Below are positions 5,504-9,002 of a stretch of DNA of 9,002 nucleotides, one piece after another. Position 1 is the first letter of the stretch; every line of letters begins with the position of its first letter. Both the position numbers and the translations under genes were made by a program. The DNA comes from Prevotellaceae bacterium. Lineage in GTDB: Bacteria > Bacteroidota > Bacteroidia > Bacteroidales > Bacteroidaceae. The notes under the pieces were generated by a model. It was not told where the DNA came from. It made no database searches and worked only from the letters and a program-made list of their open reading frames with translations. Location: the NCBI GenBank assembly GCA_021204715.1, contig JAJPYW010000245.1, forward strand, positions 1-9,002, given 5' to 3'.

Positions 5504-6181
5504 TCAAACGCTGTCGCCGGCATATTTTACAATCTGGGCAATACCGCCGACAGCTTCCGTCAAACTTACCACCCTGCCGTAATGCAACCTCCATTGCAAT
5601 GCATTTGAAATTGTCAAATAACCCACAGCAGGCGGATTCTTTAATATATCTTCTGCCATATTCATCAACGAAACTTCATCCGCAGGGAGATTATGGTCTA
5701 TGAGGAATGCAAATATATCGTCAACATTACCATGATTGGCAATGATGTTGCGGATGCCCGTTGTCGTTTGATAATCTGCCGTTCGATACGACTCTATAAA
5801 AGAACAGGAAAGGAAACTCAAACATCCTTTCCTTTTTTGGATATCATCAATCTTTTGGTAAACAAACACAATAAGATTATAGCCAAGTCCATAGATTTTT
5901 TGCTTGCTGTCCTTAAAAGGACAACTCGATTGTGGCCGGTTAATCGAAGTGACTTTAATATCGGTATTTACAGAAGGCAAATCAATTCCATTGGCAGAAC
6001 TTCCAACAGTCACTTCATACTGCCGCGCTAAATATGCCTGGAACAGATGTTCAACAAATGTCCCAACGGCTTTGCCATCGGTCACTCCAAATAACTCAGA
6101 GCGGTAAAGGCCACTCTCTTTTTTACAAAACTTCTCGGCTGCTATTTGAAGTTCCTCTATATTCAATACTTTCTTTGACAT
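5504..6181 (-). CDS. Probable type II restriction endonuclease (PD-(D/E)XK-like)
   Basis: This 225-aa protein ends 3 nt before the methyltransferase start, so the two form a tight nuclease-first operon. A plausible PD-(D/E)XK core is Glu44 (TFVEHLF), Asp67 in NGIDLPS, then D74-I75-K76 in NTDIKVTS; the spacing and the beta-strand character after DIK (KIYGLGYNLIVFVY, 95-108) fit the fold. The product would cut DNA at the site protected by the neighbouring methylase. No signal peptide or membrane segment is seen. The ATG at 6181 gives a natural start (MSKKVLNIEE). The C-terminal half (120-225) has no motif I recognise and may hold DNA-binding elements. No controller (C) protein gene accompanies it. 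The nuclease assignment combines motif reading with context; the cleavage site is unknown. Confidence 0.75.
   Translation of the reverse strand: MSKKVLNIEELQIAAEKFCKKESGLYRSELFGVTDGKAVGTFVEHLFQAYLARQYEVTVGSSANGIDLPSVNTDIKVTSINRPQSSCPFKDSKQKIYGLGYNLIVFVYQKIDDIQKRKGCLSFLSCSFIESYRTADYQTTTGIRNIIANHGNVDDIFAFLIDHNLPADEVSLMNMAEDILKNPPAVGYLTISNALQWRLHYGRVVSLTEAVGGIAQIVKYAGDSV
5561..5568 (-). promoter_or_regulatory. Possible internal -7 box ahead of the methyltransferase gene
   Basis: Reverse-strand TAAGTTTG (TAnnTTTG) lies inside the 3' end of the nuclease gene, about 60 bp before the methyltransferase ATG. A second match, TATATTTG, lies at 5717-5710. No correctly spaced -33 box is seen. If active, either would let the methylase be made without the nuclease. 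Chance matches are expected in AT-rich DNA. Confidence 0.2.
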
Positions 6182-6223
6182 TGTCTTTAAACGTTATTTG
6201 CCCGGGGTAAAATTCTTCTTCTC

Positions 6224-6244
6224 AACAAGAACTATTATCTTGTT
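6224..6244 (-). other. Leader hairpin of the restriction-modification operon
   Basis: AACAAGA (6224-6230) and TCTTGTT (6238-6244) form perfect 7-bp arms with a 7-nt loop, about 43-63 nt before the nuclease ATG. Placed in the predicted 5' leader, it might bind a regulator or affect translation. It has no U tail suited to attenuation. Confidence 0.3.
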
Positions 6245-6281
6245 ATCAATGGCTTTCATACCCACTACATTGTTTTATGTA

Positions 6282-6289
6282 CAAAGTTA
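6282..6289 (-). promoter_or_regulatory. Candidate -7 promoter box of the restriction-modification operon
   Basis: Reverse-strand TAACTTTG matches TAnnTTTG and would give a leader of about 95 nt before the nuclease ATG at 6181. A TTTG at -33 is missing. In its place is an imperfect dyad, TTGC-ACAT-TATT-ATGT-C-GCAA (6307-6327), that could bind a regulator. Confidence 0.45.
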
Positions 6290-6581
6290 GTGTTTTTTTT
6301 CGAGAGTTGCACATTATTATGTCGCAAACTACATTTACGCTTGAGATTCAGCTATCGAAGAAGGCATCGTGTCATTATCAAAGTAAATGCTTGCTTTATG
6401 CCGTATGCACGTTGTAATACATTATGAATACCAGAATATGGTGGAAAGGGTGACAGCTCCCCACCGGACGGCCTGATCGGCTATATCATGCTCCACAACG
6501 CAGGAATAATACCTGTCTTGCGAGCGTTCGCAAAGTACCGTTACCGTTTTTTTATCTCTTCTTCCATACCCATTCAAAAAG
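6290..6581. other. AT-rich gene-free stretch between the restriction-modification unit and murF-alr
   Basis: No credible coding sequence or RNA gene is seen on either strand. The stretch holds the dyad at 6307-6327 and a hairpin TTGCGA-GCGT-TCGCAA at 6518-6533, about 50 nt past the murF-alr stop. In the murF-alr direction that hairpin lacks a U tail, so it is at best a weak transcription end. The right border of the accessory segment probably falls here. No copy of the tRNA-Pro 3' end is found. Confidence 0.5.
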
Positions 6582-9002
6582 TCAATCCATATAGTAGACA
6601 CGCTTCACCCTTGTCGACACCCTTGCCAGCACTTCGTAGGGAATGGTGCCGAGTATGTCGGAGAGGACGGTGATGGGCAAGTGGCCGCCGAAAATCTCCA
6701 CGCTGTCGCCTTCCCGGCAAGGGATGTCGGTCACGTCAACCATGCAGATGTCCATGCAGATGTTGCCCACGTAAGGAGCTTGCCGCCCGTTTATCAGGCA
6801 GTAGGCGTGTCCGTTGCCCAAACGGCGGTCCAAGCCGTCGGCATAACCTATCGGGATGGCGGCGATGCGCGAGTCGCGCTCCAAGCGGCCCTTGCGACTA
6901 TATCCTACGGTCTCCTCCTTGGGCACGTCGCGTATCTGCAGGATGGTGGTCTTCAATGTGCTCACGGTGTGCAGCACGGAGTTGTCCACCGGGTCGATGC
7001 CATACAAGCCAAGCCCCAAGCGCACCATGTCGAACTGCGCCCCGGGGAACCGCTCGATGCCTGCCGAGTTGCAGATGTGGCGCAATATCTTGTGCGGGAA
7101 GGCCGCCTGCAACACGGCGGAAGCCGCCTCGAAAGTCTCTATCTGCCGGCGGGTGAAGCCGTCGAGCAGCGGTGTGTCGCTGCCTGCCAAGTGTGAGAAG
7201 ACCGAGCGCACGATGACCGCGTCCTGCCCTTTGAGCCAAGCCACCAAGCGCGGCACCTCTTCGGGGGCGAAGCCCAAGCGGTGCATGCCCGTATCGAGCT
7301 TCACATGGATGGGGAAGTGAGTCACTCCCTCCTTCTCGGCCTCGCGCGCCAAGGCCTCCAACAGGTGGAAACTGTAGACTTCAGGCTCCAATTTCTGGTC
7401 GAACATGGTTTTGAAGGCAGTCATTTCGGGGTTCATCACGATGATGTTGGCCGTGATGCCCGCCTTGCGCAGTTCCGAGCCTTCGTCGGCCACGGCCACG
7501 GCCAAGTAATCCACACGGTGCTCTTGCAAGGTCTTGGCCGTCTCGTAGGCGCCGGTGCCGTATGCGGCCGCCTTGACCATGCACACCATCTTCGTCTCGG
7601 GGCGCAACAGGCTGCGGTAGTAGTTCAGGTTCTCCACCATCGCCCCCAAGTTCACCTCCATAATGGTTTCGTGCACTTTCTTCTCCAATACTTCCGTCAA
7701 GGCGTCGAAGCCGAACTTGCGCGCTCCTTTTATCAAGATTATCTCGTTCTGGAAGCGTATCTCGTTCCGCTCCAAGGCACGCAGCAGCGACTCCGTGTCG
7801 GGATAGAAGGCCTGCTCCATACCGAAGCGCGCCGCGCAAAGGGAGATGCCCTCGCCCACCCCGACGATGCGCTCTATGCCGCGGCTGCTTACCAACCCGG
7901 CCACCTGCCGGTAGAGTGCCGTCAAGTTCTGCCCGCTCTCCAATATATCAGAAAGGATGAGCGTCTTCTTCAACGTCGCCTCGCCCGCCTTCTGTCCGCC
8001 GGGCGCCGAGCGGCGGTCAAGGAAATCGAGCGCGATATCGAGTGAGGCCAAGTCGCAATTGTAGCTGTCGTTCACTATCAGGCAACCGTTCTTGCCCTCC
8101 TTCACCTCCAACCGCATGGCCACCGGCTCCAAGCGGGCCATGCGCTCGGTGATGCTTTCGGCCGGGAGCATCAAGTAGAGGCAGGCGGCCAAGCAGTTCA
8201 AGGCGTTCTCAATGGAGGCGTCGTCCACGAAAGGAAGCGTGAAGGCGTTGTCCATTTCCAAATAGCGGTAAGCGATGTAGGTGGAGTGTTCTCCCTTCAC
8301 CACCTTGCTGATGTACAGGGGGCGCTCCATGTCCTTGCGGCTCCAAGCAATCTCGCGGGCCGAAAGGAGCGAGCGGGCCACGCAGTTGCTGATGAACTCG
8401 TTGTCGCCGTCGTATATCACCACGTCACACTCCTTGAAGAGCGACAACTTCTCCATACACTTCTCCTGCATGGAGAAGAAGTTCTCCTGATGCGCCCCGC
8501 CGATGTTGGTCAAGATGCCGATGGTGGGGCTGATTATCTTCTCCAAAGCGCGCATCTCGCCCGGCTCGGAGATACCCGCCTCGAAGATGCCCACTTGGGT
8601 GTTCTCGTCCATCTGCCATACAGACAAGGGCACGCCTATCTGCGAGTTGTAGCTGCGCGGCGAGCGGGCAATCACCCGGTCGGGCGCCAACAACTGGTAA
8701 AGCCACTCCTTGACCACCGTCTTGCCGTTGCTGCCCGTGACGCCCACCACCGGCGGGCTGAACCGCTTGCGGTGCTCGGCGGCCAATTCCTGCAACGCTT
8801 TAAGAGGATTGGCCACTACCAAGAAGTTGGCCTCCTTCTTGCCCGAACGGAACTCGGCCGACGACACCACGAAGTTGCGCACGCCCCGCGCGTACAGCTC
8901 GTCGATGTAGCGGGCGCCGCTGTTGCGCTTCGTGGGCAAGGCGAAGAAGAGGGTGGTTTCGGGGAAACTGAGCGAACGGCTGTCGGTCAACAACCAGTCG
9001 AT
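6582..9002 (-). CDS. murF-alr: Bifunctional MurF / alanine racemase fusion (5' end cut by window)
   Basis: The frame is open to the window edge (IDWLLTDSRS...), giving 806 residues; the true start lies outside, probably a few tens of residues upstream. TTG at 8993 is not the start. Counting from that TTG codon, the MurF half covers about 1-440: mur-ligase N-domain LTDSRSLSF, ATP loop GVTGSNGKT (84-92), FEAGISEPGEM (137-147), TNIGGAHQENF (162-172) and the C-domain VNDSYNC (307-313). It adds D-Ala-D-Ala to the UDP-MurNAc-tripeptide. The Alr half covers about 443-803: PLP lysine K474 in MVKAAAYGTG, VKLDTGMHRLG (564-574), the catalytic-Tyr candidate Y698 in VGYSRKG, IPIGYADG (713-720) and GNICMD (743-748). 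It interconverts L- and D-alanine. The fusion joins substrate supply and use in cytoplasmic peptidoglycan synthesis and is known in Bacteroidetes. Both active sites look intact. Confidence 0.97.
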   Translation of the reverse strand: MDWLLTDSRSLSFPETTLFFALPTKRNSGARYIDELYARGVRNFVVSSAEFRSGKKEANFLVVANPLKALQELAAEHRKRFSPPVVGVTGSNGKTVVKEWLYQLLAPDRVIARSPRSYNSQIGVPLSVWQMDENTQVGIFEAGISEPGEMRALEKIISPTIGILTNIGGAHQENFFSMQEKCMEKLSLFKECDVVIYDGDNEFISNCVARSLLSAREIAWSRKDMERPLYISKVVKGEHSTYIAYRYLEMDNAFTLPFVDDASIENALNCLAACLYLMLPAESITERMARLEPVAMRLEVKEGKNGCLIVNDSYNCDLASLDIALDFLDRRSAPGGQKAGEATLKKTLILSDILESGQNLTALYRQVAGLVSSRGIERIVGVGEGISLCAARFGMEQAFYPDTESLLRALERNEIRFQNEIILIKGARKFGFDALTEVLEKKVHETIMEVNLGAMVENLNYYRSLLRPETKMVCMVKAAAYGTGAYETAKTLQEHRVDYLAVAVADEGSELRKAGITANIIVMNPEMTAFKTMFDQKLEPEVYSFHLLEALAREAEKEGVTHFPIHVKLDTGMHRLGFAPEEVPRLVAWLKGQDAVIVRSVFSHLAGSDTPLLDGFTRRQIETFEAASAVLQAAFPHKILRHICNSAGIERFPGAQFDMVRLGLGLYGIDPVDNSVLHTVSTLKTTILQIRDVPKEETVGYSRKGRLERDSRIAAIPIGYADGLDRRLGNGHAYCLINGRQAPYVGNICMDICMVDVTDIPCREGDSVEIFGGHLPITVLSDILGTIPYEVLARVSTRVKRVYYMD

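Noticed and set aside
6182..6581. A second copy of the tRNA-Pro 3' end marking an integrated element
   Set aside because: No stretch resembling TTCGAATCCAGTCACCCCG was found here, and no integrase is encoded, so a site-specific island cannot be claimed.
7281..8045. Plus-strand open frame of 254 codons inside murF-alr
   Set aside because: It is antisense to two well-conserved enzyme domains and has the low-complexity His/Gln/Leu composition of a shadow frame.
8991..8993. TTG as start codon of murF-alr
   Set aside because: The frame continues upstream to the window edge (IDWL), and MurF proteins have further N-terminal residues before LTDSRS, so the gene is simply cut by the window.

Overview
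The window looks like a chromosomal segment from a Bacteroidales bacterium (Bacteroides or a close relative). The reasons are a fused murF-alr gene, a DUF4831 family gene, a uppS-bamA pair, and promoters of the Bacteroidetes type (TTTG, about 19-21 bp, TAnnTTTG). The best promoter lies just upstream of tRNA-Pro. No species is named because no marker here decides it.

Layout. On the minus strand at the left edge are the start of bamA (outer-membrane beta-barrel assembly, cut by the window), then uppS (undecaprenyl diphosphate synthase) 20 bp upstream of it, then a DUF4831 exported protein. A 370-bp divergent intergenic region follows. It holds three GGAAGCGCTT(C/A)GATA repeats at an exact 23-bp period, the most unusual regulatory-looking signal in the window. 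On the plus strand comes a lipoprotein-type flavodoxin with an extra C-terminal domain. The next 370 bp have no gene but are rich in inverted repeats: a 16-bp palindrome, a probable structured element, and a perfect 24-bp-arm hairpin. Then comes tRNA-Pro(GGG) with its promoter and terminator.

Directly beyond the tRNA, on the minus strand, lies an AT-rich two-gene type II restriction-modification unit. A small PD-(D/E)XK-like nuclease gene is followed, 3 nt later, by an N6-adenine-type methyltransferase gene whose last codons run into the tRNA terminator hairpin. Base composition and position suggest horizontal gain beside the tRNA, but no integrase or duplicated tRNA end is visible. A 400-bp AT-rich gap separates it from the GC-rich murF-alr fusion, which runs off the right edge.

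Functionally, uppS (lipid carrier), murF (D-Ala-D-Ala addition) and alr (D-alanine supply) serve peptidoglycan synthesis, and bamA serves outer-membrane assembly. The restriction-modification unit is an accessory defence module between core genes. No wholly new multi-gene system can be demonstrated. The best candidates for new biology are the 23-bp-phased repeats, the two-domain exported flavodoxin, and the structured region before the tRNA.
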